Assembly (NCBI GenBank): GCA_049999765.1
Contig: JBNGIQ010008344.1
Location: forward strand, 1-64,000
Reading direction: 5' to 3'
Length of the DNA stretch: 64,000 bases
Source: Phaeoceros laevis
Lineage: Eukaryota > Anthocerotophyta > Anthocerotopsida > Notothyladales
Of the stretch, positions 20,906 to 31,846 are shown piece by piece (position 1 is the first letter of the stretch; every line of letters begins with the position of its first letter). The notes beneath the pieces are model-generated. The model made no database searches. It worked only from the letters and a program-made list of their open reading frames with translations, and was not told the DNA's origin. The translations under genes were made by a program, and so were the position numbers.

Positions 20906-20977
20906 CGCCGTTGCCGGGGATCGAACCCGGGTCACCCGCGTGACAGGCGGGAATACTTACCACTATACTACAACGAC
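20906..20977 (-). tRNA. tRNA-Asp(GUC)
   Basis: 72 nt on the minus strand. The acceptor stem is gtcgttg/caacggc (with one G-T pair), the D-arm tagtatagtggtaagta, the anticodon loop ctGTCac, and the T-arm gggttcgatcc. It has no intron and follows the V-ATPase E gene. Confidence 0.95.
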
Positions 20978-21092
20978 AAGGCTGCGCAAAATGTGTCCAA
21001 AAAATTACTAATACAAATGTTGTGCAACTTTCTTTTCAACTGGATCGATGCAAGGTTGCGGTTTGGGACGATGCTGTGGCCACAGACGACAA

Positions 21093-24029
21093 ATGGCAGC
21101 CCTGACTTCTGTAGCTCTGCTGTTGCAACAACGGTTTGAACCCGTCGTTCTTCAACGCGAGCTGGATGCCTCTGGTAGGAGTCGAATCCTGCCGTTGAAG
21201 CATTGGAGGGGATTATGGACTAATTCGACAAGAAGGCTTGTGTTGAAAGCAAATGCCGAACCGGTTGCAGCTGAGTCTGGGCTCGAGATGCGGGTACCCC
21301 CTCAAGATTGCACCTACGGCCTGAAAAACATCCAATGGCTCTCACGCGAATTGCAGCGCCTGCTTACCATTCAGGTCAGTGAGCAGTTGCTGTAGGACAC
21401 TGATTTGGATTTGTTTGAGCGCGCCAAAATCGTTATCCGGCTGCTTCACCTCATGAAGAGCAGGGAAACGCGGAAGATGGGCTAGTATTGACGCGAGGGA
21501 TGTGGAGCTGGGAGCTTAGCGAGCCATTGCATTATCGACTGCGAGGGCAGATGCAGTATGTGACTCCTGCAATTCTTTGGTTTCCAGAACGCTTTGTCTT
21601 GGCTTGCAGCCACCTATTGAACGTCCCTGATGCAGATTCTTCAACCTTACCAAGCGTTTCGAGGTTTTCGTGCCGGAAGTCCAAGCTAGAATTTTGTTGC
21701 TAGGAAGGACTGACGTTGATCACATTACTTCCACAGTAAAGGTACGCGCTTATCTTGGTTTGGTAAGTTCGTCAAATTGGAAAAGGCTCAAACCCGTTTA
21801 ATTCAAATGCAGATCCTGCCTCGGCATCCAGGAGGCAAGCCAGCCCAAAGGGATGATGGGTATTGGCAAGCTTACATAATCCGAGCTGGAGAGTCAACTG
21901 CAATGGAGGTCTCATGCACGGCATTCGTTCATGCTGAGTGACCCGTTTTCGCTGCTACACCAATCGTGTTCTTAGTCGAATGCTTACTCTTTTTTTGCAG
22001 GTGGTGATTGACGTGCGAACAAATTCACGAAAGCCTCTGAAGGAACTTCAGGCATGAATCTTAAAGACACAGATATTTTGCTTGGTGAGATTTCACTAAT
22101 GAGCTTTGTCAATAGTATGCTCTGTACGAATGCGTCTGCATGAGAGTCGTTTGGGTTGTCAATTGTGTGGTTTCTGTCACCAATGATGTGCTTTGAATTC
22201 CATGTTGTCTGGCAGGCCATCCGCCTAGAGATAGCGTATGTGTCCTATGGTCCGCATGGTCGCACCTTGCAGTCTCAGTACGTTGTACTCCCTGTGGAGT
22301 ATCCTGACAGTCCATCCGAGAGGCTTAGCTGGAAAAGGTAAGCCTGACCTAGAAGTTGTTCTGTAGCCTTTGTCCGTTTGCATACTTGTGGCTAAGAGCA
22401 ATGCTTGTCTTGCCCTGATTCTCATCTGTATTTGACCTCTCATCTAAAGTTGGTGTTTCCAGAAGTAGGTGTAGAATTAGGATGCAGAAGTTTCAAGTTC
22501 CTTGAAGGGCTTTGGTGTTTGAGTGCCTTTGTGTTTCCCAGTGCAGAGCAGATAAAGGCACTGTTTTGCCGGTTCGAACACATCTTCTTTGCCACTTAGA
22601 TGATCCTTTGGAAGTTCTCCAAACGTGCGTGCTACTATCCTTCATCTTATCTGCTCTGTTTATGTTGTGGTCAGAAGTGTACGGGGCAGGGCTAGTGCAG
22701 CACCTAACTTCTAGTCTGGTTTCAGATATGTTCTGCCGCATGCAAAGGCTGGTGATGTTGTTGCGATTGGCGAAACTCCTTTGGCAATCATGCAAGGTTT
22801 TACCCTTATATGCAATCCCTCAATTCAGAAAATCTGTCCATCAGAATGTAGGTGGTAGGTGTGTGCACTGACGTTCTTAGTCCTTGTTGTCAGCAACGTT
22901 GCCTGTTGTGCTGATGTTGAAACTTTCTGCACAGGGCGGTTTCGTCACCCTGAAGGTGTTCGCCCAGGCATAGTTGCTAGATTGGCCTGCCTCCTATTCC
23001 ATCCTACATCATCCTTGGCCACTGCGTGCGGCATGCAGGTTAGACATCCTCTGACAACTTCGAATTAGTGTAACTCTTCTCACTTGTGCCACTGACCAGG
23101 GTTTCCTTTTTGTTGGTGCAGACTCTTGTTGACATGTCGGGAAGGCTGAGAGTCATCTTTGCTGTTTTCATCGCTGTTTTGGCACGGTAAGTCCGTGCAG
23201 ATTAGTGGCTTTTTATTGCCCTTGCGAGAAATATCACGAGATGACGGAGTGATTTGTTACCTTTTCCAGACTGGTGGGGGTTCGAGGAGTGTTCTATCGG
23301 CTGGCAGGAGCACAGGTCTGTCTCCAAATCTTTTCTGTGGTTAGTTTCACCTCGGTCCTGCTGACGCTCATGTGTCATTCAAATAGGCAAGGCTGATCGA
23401 TGATGTGAGTGGTACCCTGCCACCATATGACCAGTTCATCACGCTTGGACCTGTGAGTCATAGTCTTTCACATTGGGTATGCATTGACTAAGTTGTGCCG
23501 CTGAAACCTACAAGCAAAGTTCTACAAGTGGTACTTCTGTGGTTGACTACCAGGTCAATGTCAAGGCCACGGTGGATGCACTGAAGGAAAAAACAGGTTA
23601 GTTCATACCGGTTCCCTGGAGAGTCTGCCACCTGGCTAAAAGATTTACGTGGTCCCAGCCACTAACTATCGAACAATGTTGACAGGACTCCATGTTGCTG
23701 TGGTGGACGTCAATGACCTCAAGCGAGTCCAGATTTTAGCAGTAAGTTGCTCTCCTTGCTCTGTGCTGCAATAAGAAATGAGGCTTAATCCCATCTTACT
23801 ACATGTCTTTCCCTTGTGTGCAGGCTTCAGATGGTCTCAACAAATCTGCCCTGGAAGCCGCGCTTCTCAATAATCCAGCAGGTGTGTTCAGACAACTCCT
23901 AGACTCCTCGTTTGCCAGACGACTCCTAGACTCCTCGCTTGGAAGGGGCTGAGACTTTTTCCTGCAATGTCGTTTCCAGGTAATGCTGACGAACAGACTC
24001 CCCTGGTTTTGGTACGTGGAGTCTCGTGA
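21093..24029 (+). CDS. CofE-like protein (F420-0:gamma-glutamyl ligase family)
   Basis: About 15 exons. Resolved ones are 21093-21374, 21636-21741, 21813-21908, 22001-22051, 22216-22337, 22547-22624, 22726-22796, 22935-23038, 23122-23186, 23270-23315, 23387-23452, 23554-23596, 23686-23741, 23824-23881 and 23980-24029. Phases agree from exon 2 onward; the exon 1/2 join is unresolved. The C-terminal half carries CofE-family phrases: LPVRTHLLCHLDDPLEVLQ, GDVVAIGETPLAIMQGR, HPEGVRPGIVARLACLLF, GVFYRLAGAQ, GTLPPYDQFITLGP, HVAVVDVNDL and NADEQTPLVLVRG. Archaeal CofE adds glutamate to coenzyme F420. Cyanobacteria and some algae carry homologues of unknown role. Exon 4 appears to end at a GC donor (cag|gcatga). 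The N-terminus could be plastid targeting. The substrate here is unknown. Confidence 0.8.
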
Positions 24030-24199
24030 AGGACGTTATCGTGTATCAAACTTGCCTACCATGTCAATTTTGTAGAAACTTGGAACATGGAACTTCATAT
24101 CTATGTACAATCGTTTGCCAAGCCCTAAGATTTTACTTCAAAGTCGCACAGAAATTTGCAGCGCTGATTCATTACCGCTGATATAGCGCTGCTACCTGG

Positions 24200-25462
24200 A
24201 TGGCGGGAGTCAAGCCAGAAGGCTTGGTTGCTGCGGCGTCTGGTGTGCAGGAGCTGTACCACCTGCGCGACACATTCTTCCCGGGCAATGCCGAGGTGAA
24301 GAAGGCGCGGTTGCAGGAGGAGGTGAAGGTGGTGCTTGATTTATTGGACGGAGTGCCCGCCGATAGCCTCAGGCAGGCCTCGCGGCGTGCAGAATGGGAG
24401 TACCTCCGTGGCAAAGCGCTGGACGCAACGGCAGATTACAGCAGAGAGGCAGAGGATCATTTGGCCAAGGCAGTGAAGCTAGATCCAGGGCTGGTGGACG
24501 CCTGGTGTTGCCTGGCCAACTGCTTCTGGAAGAAGAACGATTTGGATGCCGCCAGAAACTGCCTCACCCAGGCCCTGAGCGGCGGCCCCTGCGTCACGGC
24601 GCTGCAACAGCTGTCCATGCTGGAGCGGCGCATGGTTAAGGGAAGCCCGCAGGAGGTGCAGGGCGTGGAAGGGAGCATCAACCATGCCAAGCAGGCCGTT
24701 GCGCTGGACGTGCACGATGGCCAGTCCTGGTACACGCTTGGCAATGCCTACCTGACAAGCTTCTTCGTTTCCGGGGCCTGGGACATGAAAAAGCTCAACC
24801 TGGCCCTTAAGGCCTACCAAAATGCGGAGAAGCATGAGGTGGCCAGTGCCAACCCCGACCTGCACTTCAACAGCGCCATTGTGCACCAGTATTTGGAGGA
24901 CTACGAGCGCGCATTGCGAGGGTATGAGTGTGCGGGCTCTAGAGATCCTGCCTTGCACGCGGATGAGGAGGGGGAAAAGCTTCTCAAACTGCTGGCCAAG
25001 CTCACGGATTTGTCGGCCAACAAGGGCCGTATCAAGCCGAAGAGGCTGACCGCTATGTTAGAGGGAGGCATCGCTCCTGGGAGCTTGCCGCAATCCATCA
25101 AGCACGTTTCGGTGGGCTCACTCAAGGAAGGGGTGAACAAAGGCACTGCTGTGGCTGGGAAGGTGTGCATGGCCATCTTCCACGAGCAGGCGGTGCCCCT
25201 GTTTTACTTGGTGGCCGACTCCCAGGAGAACTGCTTGATAGTATCCGTCTACTCGCTGAGGGATGGAGCGATCAAAGAGGGGAGTACTCTAACTCTGCTG
25301 GAACCTAATTGCCGCAATGTCAGCTTGACTTGGAGGCAGCAAACGTTCCGTTACAAGGCTGTGAGGATTGATCACCAGAAGAAAGTTCTGGTCAATGGAA
25401 GACCTCCTTTTATGCAGGATGCAGTTTGCTCCATGATTCAGGCCCAACATGTTCCTCCTTAA
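24200..25462 (+). CDS. TTC5/Strap-like TPR protein
   Basis: An intronless gene of 420 codons. TPR-type helices run from about residue 60 to 285 (AEWEYLRGKALD, AEDHLAKAVKLDPGLVDAW, LANCFWKKNDLDAARNCL, VALDVHDGQSWYTLGNAYL, LHFNSAIVHQYLEDYERAL). An OB-fold-like C-terminal domain follows (KEGVNKGTAVAGKVCMAIF, VADSQENCLIVSVYSL, KEGSTLTLLEP, RYKAVRIDHQKKVLVNGRPP). Length and order match TTC5, which in animals binds nascent tubulin and acts as a p300 cofactor. The plant role is unestablished. No intron interrupts the frame, unlike its neighbours, which suggests a retrocopy origin. Confidence 0.85.
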   Translation: MAGVKPEGLVAAASGVQELYHLRDTFFPGNAEVKKARLQEEVKVVLDLLDGVPADSLRQASRRAEWEYLRGKALDATADYSREAEDHLAKAVKLDPGLVDAWCCLANCFWKKNDLDAARNCLTQALSGGPCVTALQQLSMLERRMVKGSPQEVQGVEGSINHAKQAVALDVHDGQSWYTLGNAYLTSFFVSGAWDMKKLNLALKAYQNAEKHEVASANPDLHFNSAIVHQYLEDYERALRGYECAGSRDPALHADEEGEKLLKLLAKLTDLSANKGRIKPKRLTAMLEGGIAPGSLPQSIKHVSVGSLKEGVNKGTAVAGKVCMAIFHEQAVPLFYLVADSQENCLIVSVYSLRDGAIKEGSTLTLLEPNCRNVSLTWRQQTFRYKAVRIDHQKKVLVNGRPPFMQDAVCSMIQAQHVPP

Positions 25463-25986
25463 CAAGCTACCTCCTAACAGCACTTAATAAAGGCGACTTT
25501 GCGTCCTTTCGTCCATTCTTTCCTCCGCATCAAAATATAATAGCTTTGCTTAGGACCAGAACTGGAAGGATTGGATTGAGAACATTTGTTACTGTGAGAT
25601 ACTGCCAGACAAATAACACCTAGAAGCCTTGGAAATTGGATCACACTGCCCGCCAGGCTGACGTCAAGACCGTTAGAGAGGTCGGTCGCGCTTGTTTTGC
25701 AAAACCGAGCTCGTTTTCTAAATGGGAAAAAGCTCCTTGTGACACCGTGACGCTAGTGAGTGGTCAGAGGGGCCCTTAATTAAATACAGTAAGCATGTGC
25801 CCAATTAGCTGAACACGAGAACTGCGACTTCCCCAATTAGCTGAACACTAGAACTGCGACTTCCAAGTGCCAAGGTGCCACTGTTGAGTGGACTGGGAGG
25901 TTGCTGGATTTGCTCTGGACTGGGTGCCATTTTCATGGGTACTGGCTCCGTCGCAGTCCTCTCGTTTCTCGACGAGATTTGCAGGG
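25463..25986. other. intergenic, with a 32-bp tandem duplication upstream of PIG-O
   Basis: The phrase ccaattagctgaacac(g/t)aga and its continuation actgcgacttcc occurs at 25801 and 25833, 32 bp apart, within about 190 bp of the PIG-O start codon. No other feature was seen. Confidence 0.7.
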
Positions 25987-28900
25987 ATGGCCAACTTTGA
26001 GGTCCAATTCCTATTTCTGCTGCTCTTCATCCTTTGCCTTCACTGCACCGGCATTTATTTCTTCACCGGCGGATTCCTGCTGACAAGAACTGAGCTTTCC
26101 GCCACTAGTACCTGCGCCGATGTGGACGAGTCTTCCGGGTGTAGTCTGCGTCCTGTTAGGTCTGCATCAGTGTCTCTGCCTAGCGGCGGGGCGCACGGTC
26201 CGGTCGGAGAGGGTGAACAATTCTGTCCAATTTACGATACGAGGCCTGGCTATCAGGAACTCGGAAATGCAGCTGACAGGTGCTGGACCAAGCCGTTGGT
26301 GACGCGAGTCGTTCTTCTCATTATTGACGCCTTGAGGTACCAGCATTCCCCGTCATGTTGGAAGTGAAAAGTGGGAACTATTTGGGATGCCGAGATCACA
26401 TGATGCTTGAAATTCGCATCCATGAGCTGACCTTCCAAACTCCAGCTTGAACAGACAATCGGCGAAATTTTCTCAATACCTCCTGTGGCTCTTTCTTTTA
26501 CTTGACATAAGAATTCGTTGGACATTTTGCAGGTTGGATTTTGTTGCACCTAGCAGCAGCGCTGAAGGTCTGTCTACGTTTCTTGCCCATTCGATACTCA
26601 CGCAGTAGCAGTAACTGTTTCTTCATGCCCTTTCTGATTGACTTGTCGGGATCCGTACCTTACAGAGCATGTACCTTGGGTGAACAAATTGAAGATCCTA
26701 CAGCAATTAGTAGGAACTGAGGGAGTTCCTGCAAAACTCTTCAAGTTCGTTGCTGATCCTCCCACGACAACTCTTCAGCGGCTGAAGGTCACTCTCGCTA
26801 GTTGTTGTGTGCAGGCTATCTAATTCCCTAGTGCAAAAGACTAAGCCCCCGTTTTGACATCAGGGTCTGACCACGGGAGGTCTACCAACCTTTATGGACA
26901 TTGGCCAAAGCTTTGGAGCACCAGCCATTGTGGAAGACAACTTGCTTTTGCAGGTCACTTTGCAGACCGTGCTAACTTTTGTGATGCCTGCACACTGGTA
27001 CAAAAAAGTGAAGCAGAGTCTGTTGCTGCAAAGTTCGTAACATGTCTTGCTGTGCTGATTTACTCCCACTCGACTGAACCGTGCAGCTAATCCACATGAA
27101 GAAGCGGATGATTATGATGGGAGATGACACATGGATGCAACTATTTCCGACCCACTTCGATGAGGCCTACCCTTTTCCGTCTCTAAATGTCAAAGACCTT
27201 CATACTGTGAGTTTGCAACCTGGTTCTACTCGTTCATGCCTCTGACATTCTCCTTCGGAACTGGACTTGCTTTTTGAAATCTGGTTTCGTATTATTTTCT
27301 GATGTTCCATCAAATGACTCGGACAGGTTGATGATGGTGTAATTAAGGAGATTTTACCTGCCTTGAGAAGAAATGACTGGGACCTGCTGATCGGACATTT
27401 GCTTGGAGTGGTACATCTCTTGTGACCAGGCAGGGTGCTCCACTTTACTTTTCATGGTGGCAGGAGTTGATTATATTTGTTTAAACGTTAATACAATGTT
27501 GCTGCTATAAGTGGGAGGCTTCCCAGTTGATTGGAAGCCGGTGCTGGTTCAACAGATTGGTCTAAAATGACTTTACTCCTGGCAATGACATTTTTTTTTT
27601 TGTCCAGGATCATGTTGGACACATTTTTGGTGTAGAGTCCCCCTTAATGGTTGAAAAGCTGAGGCAGTATAATCAATTGATCACGGTCAGTGTTATAGTC
27701 TTGTAACTGAGTGCTATCGGTGTCTATGCAAGATAAATCTTTGATTCTCATGTTCCAGCATAATGTGGTGCAGGACATTTTAAACGTTTTGTTGGAGGAA
27801 TCACAATCCGGAGGCGTGCATGACAACACCTTGTTCATTGTCATGGGTGACCATGGGCAGACACTCAATGGAGATCACGGTGGGGGAACACCAGAAGAGG
27901 TTCTCATTTCATAAACCTACTGTGCCTTCATCCTTTTTTGTACTGTACACGTTATCCCTCAAGCATATGTGCACTCTGTTACATGACAGGTGGAAACTGC
28001 ACTATTTGCATTAGCAACAAAGGATATTCCGCAGTGGCTCCTCACAAACCTGTCGTCTCACACATTGGTTAGGATCTGTGCTGGTTGCCATGCAATGTTA
28101 TACCATCGGATGAAGTTCAATTCTTGAGAATGCGATTGAAGGGTACCGTTTTACCATCTTACGAAAATGTAGCTGAGTCCATGCCACTTTGTAACTGGTC
28201 GAACAGAACATGACAAGGCATGACTTCATCACAACCTTTCCGCAGGTTTGTGTCATTGATGTCCTCATACATGTGTTGCTCATCAAAATCCTAATGTTGA
28301 TATGTAAACTAAATTCTGGTTCTCTTCTTCTCATTCAATAGCTGGATTTTGCTTCTTCACTGGCAACCATTATGGGAATGCCAATTCCTTTTGGAAGGTA
28401 TTGGATTTGTCAGCTCCACGCTTGAATTTATTGATTTTTGTTGAAGGTAGATACACTACTGTCCGTGCTTTCAATATGAAAACAGTGGAGATGATAAGAA
28501 CTTGTTTTCATCTTCACCTGCAGTGTTGGGCAGGTGAACTCCATATTATGGTCATTGGCTGCGGGGGTCGATATTTCAAGGCTGCCTGAAGGGGTTGATA
28601 ATGTATCGTTGGAGCATTTGCATGATTATTCCCAGACGCTTTGCATCAACAGCTGGCAGGTGAATATTCTAGAATGCATATGGTGTAGTTTCTGAATTAT
28701 TTCAGATTATCCTCACATGTCTATGCTGATGCAGGTCAAGCGGTATCTTGAGAGGTACTCCACATGTGCAAAGAGTGGCTTTCCCCAACAGGAACTGCTG
28801 AAATTGCAGAAGCTCTATGCAGTATCCAGAGCTGTTCCTGCAGTGGATGAAGCTAATTCTTGTTCACCTGAGCGGAGCAATACAGGGGACAGACAAGCTC

Positions 28901-31507
28901 GTTTCAACGCAGCCAAGCAACACATTGATGCCTATTCAAGTTTTCTCTCCGCAGCTGCTTCACTAGCTCGGGCGCAATGGACTCAGTTCCGTAATGGATG
29001 GATGATATTGGGGCTTGGACTCCTTTGTGTCTCACTTGCTGTGCAGAGTATTGCAGTTTATCGTGCTACAGTCCTGTGTCAGTATGAATGCGAAGTTATT
29101 GACTCAGGCAGTTTATATCCAGCTAAACCATTTGTCCTGAGGAGCCTGATGTACACTTCAAAGCTTGCTGGCGCAGTGGTTATTATTGCAGCACTTTTGC
29201 GTACCTTTTTCACAGTTGGTCCAGGACATCTGGATGCCCAGTTTTGGGCGATGCTTCCTGGGCTATTTGCCCTTGCAGCTGGTATTGTGTACATATTACC
29301 TACGACGACCACCGGAACACACAAGAACCCACTAGTGAGGGAAAGATGGACACTTAGCAGTATTTGTTCCAATTTTTTTGTCTTGCTGCATACTTGCAGC
29401 CTTTTCTCCAACAGCTATATTGGTATGCAGCTGATCTCTGTCACTCTCTATTATTACTGTCTTGAATTGTACTACGCACTGCTGTAGTACAATGCCCTGT
29501 TCCTTGAATTTAACGGACACTGCCCTCATAATATAGTTGGCGAAGGAAGCATTGTTAGCTTCCTTATGGCTTCGATTGGTATCCTCAATCTTCGTCAAAG
29601 TCTGAAATGCCGCTCAAATGTCTTCAAGGTATTCTTGCATACTTGCTCCCTTGCTTATTCATCCTGCCTTTCGTGGATATTTGGTAGTCAAAATGTTTTC
29701 AGGTTTCTACCATTTGTGGTTTAGACCACCGTTCGATTGTGTATGTATCTAAATATGTTGCCGGCTAATTCAGTGTCCGATTGGCAGGCTTTGTGCTTTC
29801 TTTTGCTAAACTTTGGTATGGTGGTCATCAGCAATTTGGGACTACCAAAAGCTTCGGCAGCTGCAAAGAATACATCTTCTTTCCTTGAGATGTATAAACA
29901 CTTAGTTAGTGTTCTATTGTGGACATTTGGACTGGCCATCCTTCCTCTTCTGGTTCTTGGTTTGCTAATAAGGCGACTTGGAATGTGTCACCAGCCATGT
30001 TTGAGAAGTACATGGTTGGTGCTGAAGGTGGCCGTACCTGCAACTTATTGTTTTCTAGTTTTGCACTGGCTAGCCCACGATGCCTCAGTATGCTTGTCAT
30101 ATGTCGGCAGTGGTAACAATGACTTGTCAACAGTTACTCCAAGCCAGGCTTTGGCTGAGCTTGCTCGCTTACAGCTCCCTCGGATGGTGTTTGGGATGTC
30201 GTTGGTGATTGCTGTAATCACTATGGTTTCACTTTTGTTTCTGCACGTTGAGAGACCAGATGATTGGCAAAATGTGGTCCATGAAGCACTTGTATCATTA
30301 CTTGCCGGTTGGAGTGGAACAATCATGGTTCTTGTTGGGAAGAAGGGCCCAGCAATTATTTTGCTCGCAGTTTTGGAAGGTGAGATCCCTATTTTCCATA
30401 TCCTGGTCAGTAAATTGGAAACCTCGTGTAATGGAGGGTCCCAGCCATCAATGTATGCTGGTGCTAGTACTAGCTACCGTTGTAAGGCTTTTATCCATAA
30501 GAATCCACCAATGCAAGCATCTTCTTACTGGCTACTCTGGTTCAGCCTGGTGTCTGCGAGAGATGACTAGGTCAAGAGTTGCAGCGAGAACTGCAGTTCG
30601 TGCCTCTTCAATGGCAGATTGGAACCTCTTTGCCGTGCAACTCTTTTTCTGCACGGGGCACAGGTGGGGGCGGGGTGCGATTTTGATTCTGCCGGGATTG
30701 TCCTGCGAAGCAAATGTTCAAACTTTCCCCTAAGTGTTAAAGTGCTATTGTTTTTCCTGGCTCAGGTGCACATTTGACGGTCTGAATTACACAGCTGCGT
30801 TCATGGGGTAAACAATTTCTCTTGCCTCCAACTGTTGAAAGACCCTGGAATGTCTCAGGGGGAGAGACTTCAAGTTAAGTTCTTGCAAGCAGATGAAGAA
30901 GTGGCTTTGGTTGATTTAAGGCAACTCATGTTTCTGCAGATTTGATGATTTCAACTTTGTTCGTCAGGGAGTCTTGCTTGCCCTGGACACGTTTGGCACA
31001 TCTCATGTGCTCCCTGTGTTTGCACTTCCTTTGCTGATTGGAGCTGAGGAATCTGCGGCGGAACCACTGTATAATGTGCAAAGAAACAACATTTTTGGGC
31101 TTCAAATTGCAAAGGTATATGTGCTGAACTGCTCGAATGGATTGAGTGCAGCAGGTTCTATCTTGGTTGGTGCGTGTGCTAAAGGATGGTTTATATGTTT
31201 CCCCTTCAGTTATATCTATCATACGGTCTTGTACGGGCTTTAACAGCAACAGCATCAGTCTTCTCTGCCGCTCTTCAAAGGCGTCATCTAATGGTAACCT
31301 TTAACTATTCTAGCTAGTTTGTCTTGTACTTCTTGGACAACTGTAATGGTTTGCTTTTTGCTACAGGTTTGGGGACTTTTCGCTCCAAAGTATGTCTTTG
31401 ATGCTGTGGGCCTCTTTGTCACGGATTTTTCCGTCGTCCTAGCTATGCTGGTGATAGTGTGTTGCAAGAGAACAATGAACTCAAGGCAGAGTCCGAACTT
31501 GCTATGA
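25987..31507 (+). CDS. GPI ethanolamine phosphate transferase 3 (PIG-O)
   Basis: A gene of many exons, with introns mostly about 80-150 bp, from the ATG at 25987 to the TGA at 31505. The first exon has an N-terminal membrane anchor (FLFLLLFILCLHCTGIYFF) and the phrase GGFLLTRTEL, then RVVLLIIDALRLDF. The lumenal alkaline-phosphatase-like domain follows in pieces: GLTTGGLPTFMDIGQSFG, PAIVEDN, WMQLFPTHFDEAYPFPSLNV, LLGVDHVGHIFG and VMGDHGQTLNGDHGGGTPEE, giving the metal-binding Asp and His residues. The 3' half (28717-31507) encodes many membrane helices and ends LMVWGLFAPKYVFDAVGLFV. PIG-O sits in the ER membrane and adds ethanolamine phosphate to the third mannose of the GPI anchor. Individual exon edges in the membrane part were not all fixed. 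Confidence 0.9.
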
Positions 31508-31846
31508 GTGATGGTAGAGGTCTGGGTGACCTTAACCGTCTCCCACAGGCCTAGGCTTTTTTTATCGACGAAACAGAGCAGATAGTGACTGAGCCCGTTA
31601 CGTAATTGATAGCTTGCCGTGCAGCTAGTCTACGTCTGCAGATTGGTGGTGGCAGCAGCTTCGTCACTGCGGGAAAGGGGTTCCGAACTTCGGAACGTTC
31701 CTCTATTCAGACTTATTTCCTTCGTACACCGGTTTTTGTTTATTCATCATTCATCTCAAGTTGGAGATGCTGTGCCGGTGTTAACAGCTGGGGTGTTGCA
31801 ACAGCTTGGGCTGTTGGACAGAAAAAATGCGTCAATAGTTGTCTAA
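31508..31846. other. intergenic between converging PIG-O and the first PPR gene
   Basis: These 339 bp hold the two 3' flanks. No separate feature was seen. Confidence 0.6.

Noticed and set aside
14535-20977. The tRNA genes as a plastid DNA insertion next to photosystem genes
   Set aside because: The tRNAs have eukaryotic nuclear features and the flanking genes contain spliceosomal introns and transit peptides. PsaF and LHCA are nuclear in plants.
24200-25462. Bacterial contamination as the reason for the intronless TTC5-like gene
   Set aside because: The protein matches a eukaryotic family and its base use is like that of its neighbours. A retrocopy or natural intron loss is simpler.
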